Assembly: GCA_964036665.1 (NCBI GenBank)
Contig: OZ038527.1
Span: 10,013,835 to 10,077,834, forward strand
DNA length: 64,000 nucleotides
Origin: Gordius sp. MW1
Taxonomy: Eukaryota > Nematomorpha > Gordioida > Gordea > Gordiidae
Reading direction: 5' to 3'
Shown here: piece after piece, positions 22,880 to 34,139 of the stretch
How positions within the stretch are numbered: position 1 is the first letter of the stretch
Layout: every line of letters begins with the position of its first letter
Program-made: the position numbers and the translations under genes
The notes under the pieces: generated by a model
The model's database searches: none
What the model was told of the DNA's origin: nothing
The model's input: only the letters and a program-made list of their open reading frames with translations

Positions 22880-23165
22880 ATCTTAAAAATAGGCACTTGT
22901 AGGGGAGGGCATAGGGTAATTATCAATGTTAACCTATTCAAAAACGAAAAATTAAAAATTTCGATTTATTTGGCCAATGGTCATTTTTTTCATTGGTAAG
23001 TAGCCAGCGAAAGGTCAAAAATTCATATTATCAATGGTATTAACAAGAACAAAATATTAATTTAATTAAAAAAAAAGAAGAAATAAATTCGTCCTCTGCT
23101 GGGCTTGAACCAGAACCTCCAGGTCACAAATCCTGTGTAAATACTTTGGAGGGTAACGGACAACG
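22880..23165 (-). mobile_element. tRNA-headed SINE-like repeat, minus-strand copy
   Basis: From left to right on plus: GGCACTTGTAGGGGAGGGCA tail, ATCAATGTTAACC, one plus-oriented minisatellite monomer (22965-23055), AT-rich spacer, then a degenerate tRNA-like head with B box GGTTCAAGCCC on minus. Followed by the GCCCATAAATTGCATAGCAA motif also seen at 10830, 12950 and 17520. Confidence 0.7.
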
Positions 23166-23989
23166 GACGGACGGACAGACAACCAAAAACGAGCCCATAA
23201 ATTGCATAGCAATTAAAAATTGTATTTTGTTTCAGATTTGAATTTGTCGACCCTAAGGACAGAGGGCCTCGCCCTCGTAGTTCATCATGTCCTCTAGGAC
23301 AGTTAGGTCTAATGTAACCTACTTAACCACATTCAAAGCATTGGGTACGCCAAAAAAACGCATTCGCTCGCTTTATCATAATCATAAATAAAATAATTAA
23401 AACTAAAAATAACGGAATATAATTGACATTAATAGGTTACCAATAATCAAAATAAATTGGGGTGGAAAAAATATTATTAAAATGATAATGAGAATAATAG
23501 ATAGTGAAAATTATAAAGGAGGGATAAGATTAATTATTATTTTAAAGGGCAGAAAAAAATGAAATTGTAGTTACTATATAGTTTTGCCTGAATATTTATT
23601 AGATAGAAAACAGTTCGGGGTTCGACAGAGGATGGACTTCCTTCGAAATTAGCGGTTTTAATGTTTGGAATAGGTTCAAATTGCTTTCTACTGCTCCCAG
23701 CTAAGGATTAGCCTATACCCGACTTGATACCGTGTTAAATTATCTGACGAGCAAAAGTACATGGTTCAACTCGATATCAATCATTTAACAGGCATAGAAA
23801 GCGTAGGGGGCTCAAACATCGTTAGCTAAAACCATATAAGTATGTTTAATTAACAATTAAAAATAATTACACAAAAAAATGATGTAACTGTTGCGAAAGT
23901 TAAGGGTGTTTTAGTAATATTACTACTTTGTCAGAACTTGTATGTTGATAATGCTCAGGATATTAATACGAAAAAATATATTAAGTAAT

Positions 23990-24212
23990 TATTAAAAAGC
24001 CCTAAGGGCCACAACTAAAATTCAAATTTTCCACGGATATAGTGTTAATATTGATACAACTTTGGCGTGTAAAGTAAATTATATTAAAGGAATCTCAATT
24101 ATCCTAATTTACATTCAACATTTTAAATGTAAATCATACATTTATGTTTTAGATGGCCAATAAAGAAAATTTTAAGCCGAGATCTCGACTATATAATCTC
24201 GTCTCGAGCTTG
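23990..24212 (-). mobile_element. Truncated hAT element (family of 32046 and 45998)
   Basis: CCCTAAGGGCCACA followed by GCCGAGATCTCGAC and TAATCTCGTCTCG matches, in order, the right-hand portion of the hAT elements ending at 48042 and 48330. The terminal CATCACTA is missing; the LINE at 24215 begins where the match stops. Confidence 0.6.
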
Positions 24213-24214
24213 TG

Positions 24215-25950
24215 TGCAAGGAAGTTGCAAAGGGGCGTAGAGGACGATTAGGAGACGCTATCTAAGGACATAAAGGAAACAGCGATTTGAGTTTTAGGAC
24301 AGACCAAAGCAGGCGAAACTATGAATGGTGGGATCAATAGGTTAGAAATTTCATCGAAAGAAAAAAAATCTATATAGACGGTGGCATAAATCAAGAAAGT
24401 TGGAGGATTATCAAAAGTATAGGGAGGTAAAGACAGCCGCGAAGGCCGTTACAATAGCGAAGAATGCCACCTACACCAAGATGGCGAACAAACTGGACCA
24501 TAAAGGGGGCAATAGGCTTATGTACAAATTGGCCAAGATAAGGGTAAAGAAAAGTCGCGATGTCGGAGTTCTTATAGTCAAAAACGAGAAGGGTCAAACC
24601 TCATTCAAGCCGAAGGAAGTGATGTATGAATATTGCAAATGACAAAGATTTCCTTGAGCCAAACATAAATATGGTAATCTCTTTCAGGACGATGAAGTTA
24701 GGACTGAACAAGATGCAAATAGGAAAAACTAATGGCACATATGGAATAGCCATGGAAGCATTTCTCGGATGCCATGAAGAAGGAGTCACGACCATGACGA
24801 ACCTCTTTGACAAGATATTGGTAGAGGAGCGAATTCCTAATCAATAGAGAGCAAGCACGATTATACCTTATTTAAAGGCAAAGAAGATCCTCACGTCTGT
24901 GGACATTACAGAGGTATCAAGCTAACTTGCCACTCCTTTAAGCTTATGGTAAGGATCTTAGTAACAAGGCTGAAATATGAGGTGGAATACATATAGTCTT
25001 TATCGACTTGGAGAAAGCATGTGACACGGTCCCTCACGATTTAAGATTGAGAAAACATATCACTAAAGCATGTATACGGTTTATAAAAAATATTTATCAA
25101 GCCTTAAATTCTTGCTTATCTGCCTTAAGTCCCTTTTCATTTAATATAATTATGGACAGGATAACGAGAGACACTCAAAAGTAATCGCCATGGTGTATGA
25201 TAGATGCTAGTGATATAATACTATGCGAAGGAACAAAGGAGAAAGTATTTAAAGCCGAAAAGAGGTCAAGGCGCTTAGCTGGATATGGTTTAAAAGTCAA
25301 CGATCGAAAAACGGTATATATGAAAACGTTTCTGGCAGCCCTTCGCTGGATGATAATCTAAAGCATCCAAAAGTAGACAGGTTTACATGCCTCGACTAGA
25401 TGCTACATTAAGAGGGAGGTTGCGAAACATAAGTCAATGCCAATCCAAAAATCAAGGCTTAAATGGCGAAGTGTATCCGGTGTAATGTGCGACAAGAAAA
25501 TGCCAATATGGTTTAAGAGAAAGGCTTACAAATACATCGTAAGACCGGTGTTACTCTATGGAAGTGAAACATGGACATTAAACACCACGGATGAGCTATA
25601 CAAGCCACAGAGATGATAGTAATACGGTGTAGCTTGGGGTATACTAAGCTCGACCATAAACATGACTTTCTCATGGCAAAAATGGAAGTTTAACCTATGG
25701 CGGACATGATTAACCAAAATCGACTAAGGTGGTATGGGCATAAATTAAGAAGGGAGGCGAATAATGTAAATCGAAAAATATTGGACATGGAGCTACCGGG
25801 ATAAGAGGAAGAGGACGACCTCGTGTCACGTGGAAGAGGCAAGTCGATAAAGTTATAAAAACAAGAGATTATCAAGACATAGCACTTACACGGTTAAGAT
25901 GGAAGAAACTCATTAAAACAAATCCCACGACTGTAGGACCAAATACTTGA
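24215..25950 (+). pseudogene. RTE-like LINE, 5'-truncated, reverse transcriptase remnant
   Basis: Pieces in shifting frames follow the order of an RTE-type pol: SKDIKE, NRLMYKLAKIR, HYRGIKL, IVFIDLEKAC, SPFSFNIIMDRITRDTQ, GYGLKVNDRKT, YGSETWTLN and the terminal NPTTVGPNT. The apurinic endonuclease domain is missing. The polymerase box that should read YADD is DASD, and stops and frameshifts are frequent, so it is dead. The element at 60880-62502 is the same family. Confidence 0.8.
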
Positions 25951-25959
25951 TGAAGATTA

Positions 25960-26460
25960 TACATGATAAATCCTAGAATTTTCGGTCGATCGAAATAACA
26001 CTTATTCGTCATTTTGGATGAAAGCATTTTGTTCCCAATGTTAAAGTTTCTTTTTAATGCGAATTATTTTTAGCACACATTGTCTAAGTAAAAAAACTTG
26101 ACTTAAACTTATTTTTTTTCAAATCCGAAAATACCTAGACCAGATCGGCTTTTTACTTCTCTTATATGGCGCATCAAAAAAACTATTTTAAGAATTATAC
26201 ATGTAGAAAACTTTATTTAAAAAACAACTAGCAAAATCTTTTTTGCCATATCCATCTAACCCTTTTTGAAACACCATATTTTTGAAAATAATATTTAGAT
26301 TAAAATTATGCTTAACCTAAATAAGTTAAAACTATGTTTATTTAAATTTTCTGCATACACAAAAATATTTTTTACAATACTAGTCAGCGTTTAATCAGAA
26401 AGTATATTAGAAAAAATAAATACTATTGATGAGATTTTTATATGTAAAACAAAGGCGTTT
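25960..26460. other. Spacer between the LINE remnant and ZDHHC6
   Basis: AT-rich, no gene seen. It must hold the ZDHHC6 polyadenylation signal; a minus-strand AATAAA is present near 26339. Confidence 0.4.
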
Positions 26461-26467
26461 TATGCTA

Positions 26468-27862
26468 CTATAGTGTCTTGTAAATTTGTACACATTCTCT
26501 AGGAAACCAACCTTTTACTAACCACATATTTGATAGGTTAAAGATAATGCTTACTTTCAGAATCATAAATTTTTTCGCCATACAGCCAATACCTTTTATA
26601 TATAAATCTATAATATATTAAATTTACTTCTTCCATCGCGTAACTTTAACAAAGTTGCCGGTGTTTAATGTTATTCTTGGTTCATCAGAACAAGGAATGT
26701 ATAGAAAAGTCATTATACCAAAATAGACAGGGAAAATATTACCATTGTAATTTTTTGTGACTATATAAGTGACAGAGGTTAATTTTTTTATTTCCTTCAA
26801 TTTTATTTGTTCCATCTAACAAATAAAATGTTTAATACAGAGTTAAGTTAAGGATTTAAAAAATTACTGAAAGGCTGTATAAAGTAAATCCTTCCTTAAC
26901 TGGCCAATCAAGTTCAGTCATTTTCAACCTAGTTGACCCTAAAGTCTGTTTGATATTGTTACCCCATCCCAAATCATATGGATTAGTAAAAACATAATCA
27001 CGATGTTTTTGTTGGTTAACCTGATTTTATATACTAGAGCGTCAGCTAATTACTTTTTGAATTATGTAATCCTCAATAGAAGTCTGATTTTTCAATAAAT
27101 TTTTTATCTTTCAAAATGTTATAAAAATTTTTAAATAATTTTAACAATATTATATTTAATACCTGAAAATAAAACAAAAGAGACACAAATATAACAACTC
27201 CAATCGAAAGTCCAATGGCAAAAAGGTGGATAACAAATAAATTAAAATGGAATGTCTTAAAAATATACAAACCATAGGGCTATTAACTAATTTAAAACAC
27301 ATATAAAAATTGAAACCTGATTAATTATCTTCATAAGGGCAACCATTAGAAGAACTGATGCATGTATACACCCCAGTATTGCAAAAAACAAGAAGTAAAT
27401 AAAATAATTTTGATTATATTGTCCACAACATGTGTTTATCCAAGGACAATGATGATCCATTTTTTTCACACACCTTAATTTGTTTATAAAAATTTATTTA
27501 GCATACCTATTACATTTTCTACAATGATGGGCTCTTGGTGGTTTATATCCTTGACAAATTTGGCACCACTGCAGTATATGATTTAAAGATTTGTTCTAAA
27601 TATTTAAGGATATAACAAATATATAAAATACCGAGTTCCATTTTATTTCTACAAAACCTGGCCCAACAAAAATGCAACTAAAATAATTTGATAATACTAA
27701 AAATGCATATGTCACTAAGGCTAAAAGCGACAAAAGATTAAAAAAGGATTCAAATGGTGGATATATGTAGATGTCAATGTATATACATATAAAACTTAAT
27801 GAAGATATTATAAATGTAGCAATTAATGGACCCCAATGGAAAAATTTTTTATGATGATACAT
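26468..27862 (-). CDS. ZDHHC6: ZDHHC6-type palmitoyltransferase, complete
   Basis: Transfers palmitate to cysteines of proteins such as calnexin at the ER membrane; ZDHHC6 is itself controlled by ZDHHC16. Nine exons: 27862-27632, 27595-27507, 27473-27317, 27279-27163, 27107-27054, 27020-26868, 26815-26628, 26592-26555, 26517-26468; all phases agree and give 358 residues (human about 413). Seen in order: FHWGPLIATF and two membrane segments, FVGPGFV, the Cys-rich domain CQICQGYKPPRAHHCRKCNR, catalytic MDHHCPWINTCC, two more membrane segments with GCIHAS, NQTSIEDYI, the NPYDLGWG motif, and the C-terminal SH3-like domain with SDEPRITL, YWLYGEKIYDSE and GWFPREC. Introns are 33, 33, 35, 36, 37, 37, 52 and 55 bases. 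The short N-terminus relative to human is the only doubt about the start. Confidence 0.95.
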
Positions 27863-28041
27863 ATGATTTGTGTAAAAATTTTAAATATTATGAGTACTAT
27901 TCAATACATAGTAAATATGAACTCGCGGAAAACCATCTTGCCGAATTTACCCTGGGACATTAACTAACATCTCTCTATTATCATAAAGAAGGCCCTAAAT
28001 TGAGTACTTTTTATAATAATTATCAATTTTAATATAAAATA

Positions 28042-29954
28042 CTAGTTGACCCGACAAACGTTGTTTTGCCATATTAAAAAAAATTAAAAAATTTAAAAAG
28101 AAAATTTAAAACTACCAAAAATTTTTTTAAAAACTCAACTATACGAAAAATAACAATAATTGATTTTTTAAAGGTGGTTAAAAACACAAAATTTTACCTC
28201 AATAATGTTCGAATTCGAACTTTCACGAAGCAAATTTTTTTAAGTCAAATTTACCTATAATCAAAAAAAAATATCGCGCTACGGATACACATATAGTTTA
28301 TTTAACGAAAAATAACAAATAATTGATATTTTTAAGGGTGGTTAAAAACACAAAATTTTACCTCAATAATGTTCGAATTTAAATTTTCATGAAGCAAATT
28401 TTTTTAAGTCATATTTACCTATAATCAAAAAAAAAATATTGCGCCTGGTCTTTATGATAAAATATAAGCAAAAGGCGGATACGGATACGCATATAGTTTA
28501 TTTAACAAAAAATCAAACGTTGTTTTGCCATTTACCCGGATGTATTAGCAGAATATATATCATGGGCGTACCCCGGTTTTGAATTAGGGGGGGGGGAACA
28601 GATTATTAAAATTTTTTGCTTGACTATCCAAAAATTTTCCTGCGACCGTAATTTAAATTAGGGGGGTGGCAAAATATAATTTTTTTTTAATTTTTAAGGG
28701 TATTTGTATTGAAATTTGATCCTTTTTTTAATTAGGGAGGGGGGCAGCCGCGCCCTCTGCCCCTGGCCAATTAGGGGGGGGGCATATAGATAAATTTCAA
28801 TAGATTAGGAATATTTCAAATATAATTGGTAAGTGTTTATTATGCAAAAAATTTTAAACAGATAGTTAAAGAGGGTCCAAGGCCCAGGCCCACCCAAGAG
28901 AGAAAACCTGGCTCCATGGCCCCCCCCCCCAAGGAAAAAATCTTTGGCCCCCTGCAAGCAATTTTTTTATTTTTATGTAATTAAGAAACAATATCATAAT
29001 CATGGGCGTAGCCAGGGGGGAGGCTGCCCCCCCCCCTAATTAGCCAGGGGGAAGCAAGGGGCGCGGCTGCCCCCTTCCTAATTTAAAAAAAGAAGGATTT
29101 CAATACAAAAACCCTTAAAAATTAAAAAAATTATGTTTTACCCCCCCCCCCCCTTAATTAGCCAGGCGGGGGCAGGGGGCGCGGCTACCCCCCCCCCCCC
29201 CCCCTATTTGAACTTAACTCAAAATAATACAGATGCGTATTAGCGAATTTACACATAAATATCAATTATTTTGGTAAAATGAAATTTAAATTACGGTCGC
29301 AGGAAAATTTTTCGATAGTCGAGACCTTTTTTTTATTTTTTTTTGCTCTCAGGAAAATTTTTGGGTAGTCAAGACCTTTTTTTTTAATCTGCCCCCCTCC
29401 CCTAATTCAAAACCTGGGTACGCCCATGATATATCAACATTTATTGGCACTTTGTTAAAAGTATTTTCATTTTTCTTCTTATTTAACGTGCAAAAAATTA
29501 CAAAATTAGATTTTTTAATTTATTTAGCCACGCAGGAGGGGGGGGGGACACGACTGTCCTATAATAATAAAATTAATAATAATTGACGTGAAAAATAAGC
29601 AAAAAATGGCTTTGATATGTTTCAAAGTGCGTAAAAAGTTTTTATTTTCCGCAACACATGCCTACTCCATTTATCACACTAACTACACCACTACACGATA
29701 GATATTAGATAGGCAGTACGTGATGAGGGCGTTTGATTGACGTTCGATACCGCGTCAAAACGCATAAAACCCAATATCTCGAAAACTACTGGGCCGATTT
29801 GGCTGGAACATACCTTAAAACACGCTCCGGGGTGGCAGGAATAAACTGTGAAATTTTGAGCCAAATCGGTTTGGTAGTTCTCCAAAAAAGGTGGCGGCAT
29901 ACACACACAAACACATACACACATACATACATAGTTTCATTTTTATATATAAGA
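28042..29954 (-). mobile_element. Non-autonomous Helitron with both termini (1.9 kb)
   Basis: On minus the 5' end is TCTTATATATAAAA at 29954, preceded by A, and the 3' end is a hairpin formed by GGCAAA...TTTGTC followed about a dozen bases later by CTAG at 28042, then T: the A|TC...CTAG|T arrangement of Helitrons. The end matches that of the large Helitron at 48379. The 5' subterminal part has the CAATATCTCGAAAA block that also lies near 58030. No Rep or helicase sequence inside; instead it holds a poly-G/poly-C insertion (28563-29425) and tandem pieces near 28200 and 28370. Confidence 0.82.
28563..29425. mobile_element. G/C-homopolymer MITE nested in the Helitron
   Basis: Left end CATGGGCGTACCCCGG and right end GGGTACGCCCATG are inverted repeats of the type seen at 11921. 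The flanks ATATATAT and ATATATCA agree in six of eight bases. A further copy of the end (CATGGGCGTAGCCAG) near 29001 suggests one element inserted in another. The interior alternates poly-G, poly-C and T-rich stretches. Confidence 0.65.
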
Positions 29955-30094
29955 TACCTAAATTTCAACTTTAATCCAAAATTGAATTCTTAATTTATTT
30001 GTTGGGGGGCATTTTCTAATTGGAAGACTCTTTTTTAACATTGGATCATTCAATTCATCAAGATGGTTTGGCAAGTTAACAAAAAATAAGAGGT

Positions 30095-30669
30095 TGTTTA
30101 GCTCTCCTAAACCAAGTAGTGCCCTCTACAGAGAACAAGACACCACGATTTACGCTGACGCGTCCGATACACACATTAAAATTTCGTGGGGAAATGTCAA
30201 CTTCTCCGTAACGTTCGTCGACGCAGCAAATGCCATTGGCCTAGAATAAGTGGACACACAACACATAACAGCCACCGAAACGTTGGCAGCAATTTACGCA
30301 TATCTCCACGCCTTCTATAGTGGATATAGATACCCGAAGGTCATAACAGATTCCATGACAGCCTACTTCGTATTACAAAAAGGTGGATCATATTCACCCA
30401 TAGTGGAAAGGATCATAGCGTATTTCGTAGCAACATATGATGTGTCACACCTTCTTAAGCTGCATTTCAACCTGCGATGGACATCAACAGACACAAACCC
30501 AGCCGATGCACCGTCCCGAACATTCATATCGCCGGACCGATATATAGTACCAGCACAGCTCCCGTACACCGAAGAAATCGACCTACCAGACCTAGACACT
30601 CTAGAAGAGAACATTGACTTGGGCTTTTGGGAAAGCGAATTTTTCAGCGAAACAAATGGGGAGAACTAA
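30095..30669 (+). pseudogene. RNase H-like domain of a retroelement
   Basis: Conceptual translation carries the acidic set of an RNase H fold: Asp in YADASD, Glu in TATETLA, Asp in ITDSMTA and Asp in NPADAPSR. One in-frame TAA at 30247-30249 separates the first acidic motif from the rest. The C-terminal NPADAPSR motif is typical of RNase H domains in several reverse-transcribing elements (DIRS-like, Pao-like and others). No reverse transcriptase lies upstream, so the clade is open. Confidence 0.65.
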
Positions 30670-30954
30670 TCAAATCCCCCAGTCACGTGATCGTAAACGC
30701 GGAACATAACACCATTCGCATTCGCTTCTTTTTCTTGTTCTTACGCGTTTACGCATCGCCCCCTTTTTTACCACACATTACTTTACCCTTAAAATTTCGC
30801 TTTTTTAAATGACATATATGTAGTGTACGTGTAGGTTTATGGTTAAAAACAATAAACGCCCTTGGTGAACAATTGCGTAGCCAAGGGATCTGGAAGAAGG
30901 GCTTAACCCTTCTCCCAGATTAATTAACCTGAAAATGCATTGATTGAGATAAAT

Positions 30955-31374
30955 GGAGAGAAAAATTGGCAAAGCAAAAATTTTATCATGATCGTAAAAT
31001 CAAAATTAGGGAATTTAGGTCGGGATATCTAATATGGATTAAAAATGAAATCCGGTTGGTATAAAGGCGTAATTGTTTGGGAACATTCTTATAGTGTACG
31101 AACTGATAATGGTTTCCGAAGAAAACACGCGGATCAATTAAGATTTAGATATAGGTCTGGAGTTATACCAACGACAGAGAATAGAACCGATGTTAGTAAC
31201 GTACCGAATATGCAACCGGAGGTTCAATTAGAAGCTACTACTTTAAGTAGGTCAAATACCGATGTTAGTAACGTACCGATGCAACCGGAGGTTCAATTAG
31301 AAGCTACTACTTTGAGAAGGTCAAATAGAAGACCGATACCGCCTTTACGGTATCATGATGAGTACGATCTTTAA
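30955..31374 (+). pseudogene. Gypsy-type integrase C-terminal tail
   Basis: AKQKFYHDRKIKIREFRSG is the usual integrase-tail motif of Gypsy elements (preceding the GPF/Y module), followed in a shifted frame by WYKGVIVWEHSYSVRTDNG and a terminal RRSNRRPIPPLRY. The tail contains a tandem in-frame duplication (NTDVSNVP...QLEATTL, about 31183-31322). A purine-rich AAGGAGAAATG after the stop could be the polypurine tract before an LTR. Only the 3' end of the element is present. Confidence 0.72.
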
Positions 31375-31379
31375 GATAA

Positions 31380-32037
31380 GGAGAAATGTAATGATTGTGT
31401 ATTTGTATGATATACGTTTTATTATAAATACTTTTAAGTTCGATATACCTTGTGGAATATATATGTTCTTTTGTTACATGTGATCTAAATTAGAATAATA
31501 AAACTTACCACTTGAGACACCTAGAAATAAGACAATATCAAATATATTTCATTCTTTTATGTATGTATATACTGGCCGCATTTACTTAACTGGTCTAGCG
31601 CTTAAAGGATCTACAACATATGTTTCCACTTTTTCAATTCAAATTTTTAATCAACTATTTCAAGTTGAGTTAGTTAAATTTTCTATATATTAAGAAATTC
31701 ACGATTAATATAAATAAAGATTTTTAGTTTTTATCGATTAAGCAATCCTTCTTATGGACTAATTGCAATATAACTCATAAATATTATATTATTAATTTAA
31801 ACCTGAATTATCTTATCTAATATAGTTCAATTCTTTTAATATAGCTTAACAATAATAAATCAGCACCAGAGGCCAACAAAATATGTGACACATCTAAAGC
31901 GTCCTTAAGGCCAGTAATTAGGCCCTAGGCTCCGATGGAGCCTGATATGCCAGCTTGACCCAAGATCCTAGTCCAGCTAAATATTATTTTTCACTTGCCT
32001 ACATTATATAGCTTTTAAGCTCATGTCACTGACTATA
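31380..32037. other. Possible Gypsy LTR remnant and AT-rich spacer
   Basis: The sequence just after the integrase tail could be an LTR, but no second copy is in the window to confirm it. The rest is AT-rich with no gene seen. Confidence 0.35.
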
Positions 32038-32594
32038 ATCTGAACTAGTGTTTTGATCTCGTCTCGGTCTCGAAAGCAAATCGTCTCGTCTCGAGTGCGA
32101 TTATAAAAATCTCGATCTCGTCTCGGCGAGAATTTTTGTCTCGTCTCGACTTTTACAAAGAATTATACAATATATTTTTTTTTCTGACTATTATAAATTA
32201 TTATATAAGATATAAATTAATCATAATGGAACCAGTTTTTTATTTCAAACGTCAAAACACGAGCTTGATGAGTAACTTATGGTCGGAATTAATATAGGTG
32301 TTATTAGAGGTAGGCGCGGGCCTAATTTTTTATTCACGGCCCGCCCACTCACGGTGGTATTAAAAAAAATCACGCCCACTCACGCTTACCACTAAAAATT
32401 TTTTGACCCGACCCGCCCGCTCACGAAATGCAATATTTTGATTCACGCACGTCACGTCGAAAATTCACGGTGTATTTAAATTTTTCAAAATTGGTAACCT
32501 ATAATTATACACTTTTTTGAATTTATTCTATTTATTTCTATAATTCCATAACAAAAAATAAATACAATTTATAAATCAAAATTTTTATTTTAAA

Positions 32595-32975
32595 AAAGAA
32601 TAATATCCACGTTTTTTGATTTTAATTCAGTACGCCTTTCCTCCAACAAGCGATTGGCTACAGAAAACAATCTTTCACTAAATGCCGAACTTGCAGGGGC
32701 GGATAAAATTTTACTCGCTAATTTTTTCAAAAAAGGAAACGAATTTTCATGCTTCCAAAACTTCAAAATACTATCATTATTATTTGTCTTTTGAGCGAGC
32801 TTTTAAGTTCATCCTCGCAGCTTTCTTCGAGGGTTCATCAGTATCATCTAGAAATTCTCTAAATGTTTCATTTAGAATATTAGGTTTCTTGTGAGTGTAG
32901 GACGAATTATGACAGCTAATAGTTGGTTTTGGCATTGACTTATTCATATCATATTTTATGACATTTAGCATTTTT
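32595..32975 (-). pseudogene. hAT2 transposase, C-terminal dimerisation region
   Basis: Minus-strand translation shows LASKILSAPASSAFSERLFS, the hAT C-terminal dimerisation signature, followed by NRLLEERRTEL. The segment 32780-32971 in a second frame (FREFLDDTDEPSKK) is the low-complexity linker just upstream of it. Confidence 0.85.
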
Positions 32976-33232
32976 ATGGTAGTTTTATATATATCGTTTT
33001 TCTTCTTCTGATAAAAACTTAAGACTTTTGAAATTGGGATCCAAAATTAAGCCTACTTTATGTAGGGGTGATGAATCTTTCTTTTAAAAGACATCCAGTC
33101 CTAATTTTTAAGGCTTCTATTATTGTTGTATCCCCTTCAGAGGGTTGACAAAACTTTAAGAATTTTTGTCTACACAGATAAACTTCATTTATTGTGGGAT
33201 GAGAATCGGCACTCACATTTTCAGAGCATTCT

Positions 33233-33936
33233 TTAAATATTGATAAAAAAAAATTCTAACTGCCGTAAGATGGTAATATCAACAGTGGCTAGTCGATTTA
33301 ATTCTTGCTTGCTAAACAAGTACACCTGAATTTCGGAATATGATTTTAAGAAACTCGAGTTCCATCTAGTTATCACATCTTGTTTAAGAGTATAGCCTAG
33401 TTTGCTGTTAGCTGCTGATTGCTTGAAATACTGTACTATTTTTTTCACACCATTTATATTTACAGCTATTTCATGTAAACAATTATCAAAAATGTAATGC
33501 ATAATGTTGTTTAATATATGGCATATGCAGGGTAGCCTTTCATCATCTTTAAATGCACATACTAGGTTTGCCCCGTTATCAGTTACCACTATACATTTAC
33601 TTAAATAATTTTCTATGTCTGTGTATTCTTCCAAAATTGAATTTACTATAATTTTGATATTGACTCCTGTTTTTTTCATCCATTATTCTTGTAGCCAAAA
33701 CAAATGATTTTAATTCAAAATCCTTATTGATAACATGCCCAGTAATAGTTAAAAAAACTACGATTTTTATACTCATCTGTCCAAAGGTCGGTGGTTATGG
33801 ACAACTAATTGTTTTTGATCAAGCTTTTTTTCTTGATTTTAATTTCTTCATATATTTTTGGAGCTACTGTGTTCATAAGAGTTTTTCTACTAACAAGTAT
33901 ATCTTTTATATTTTATTGCCCATATGTAACACCAAC
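33233..33936 (-). pseudogene. hAT2 transposase, catalytic region
   Basis: After the Gypsy insert the transposase resumes with DILVSRKTL, then TTDLWTDEYKNRSFF (first catalytic Asp region), and in another frame CIVVTDNGANLVCAF (second Asp) and RLPCICHILNNIMH (the C..H motif), then DVITRWNSSF. At least four breaks (a TAA near 33912, a TAG near 33820 and two frame changes) disable it. Confidence 0.85.
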
Positions 33937-34123
33937 TGTCAGGACTGGGAACCTTTATTTACTACAGATTTCGAAGCGATACAATAATAGAAAAGAAAAG
34001 TGAGTCAAATGTGTATATCAAACGCATATAAAAGTTACAACCAATTAACGATAATTTGCTTGACAACACATCGGTAAATAACATATCACCTGAGGCGCTT
34101 CGCACTTCAATTGCCTCTCTACA
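33937..34123 (-). repeat. 3' LTR of the Gypsy element
   Basis: 187 bases, matches 37866-38052. Lies at the left because the element is on the minus strand. Confidence 0.95.
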
Positions 34124-34139
34124 GTTCCCCCCTTTTCAC

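Noticed and set aside
29733-29993. Frames ending in HTHTNTYTHTYI and VCVCVC
   Set aside because: CA-repeat translation within the Helitron 5' region; the conserved block there is non-coding.
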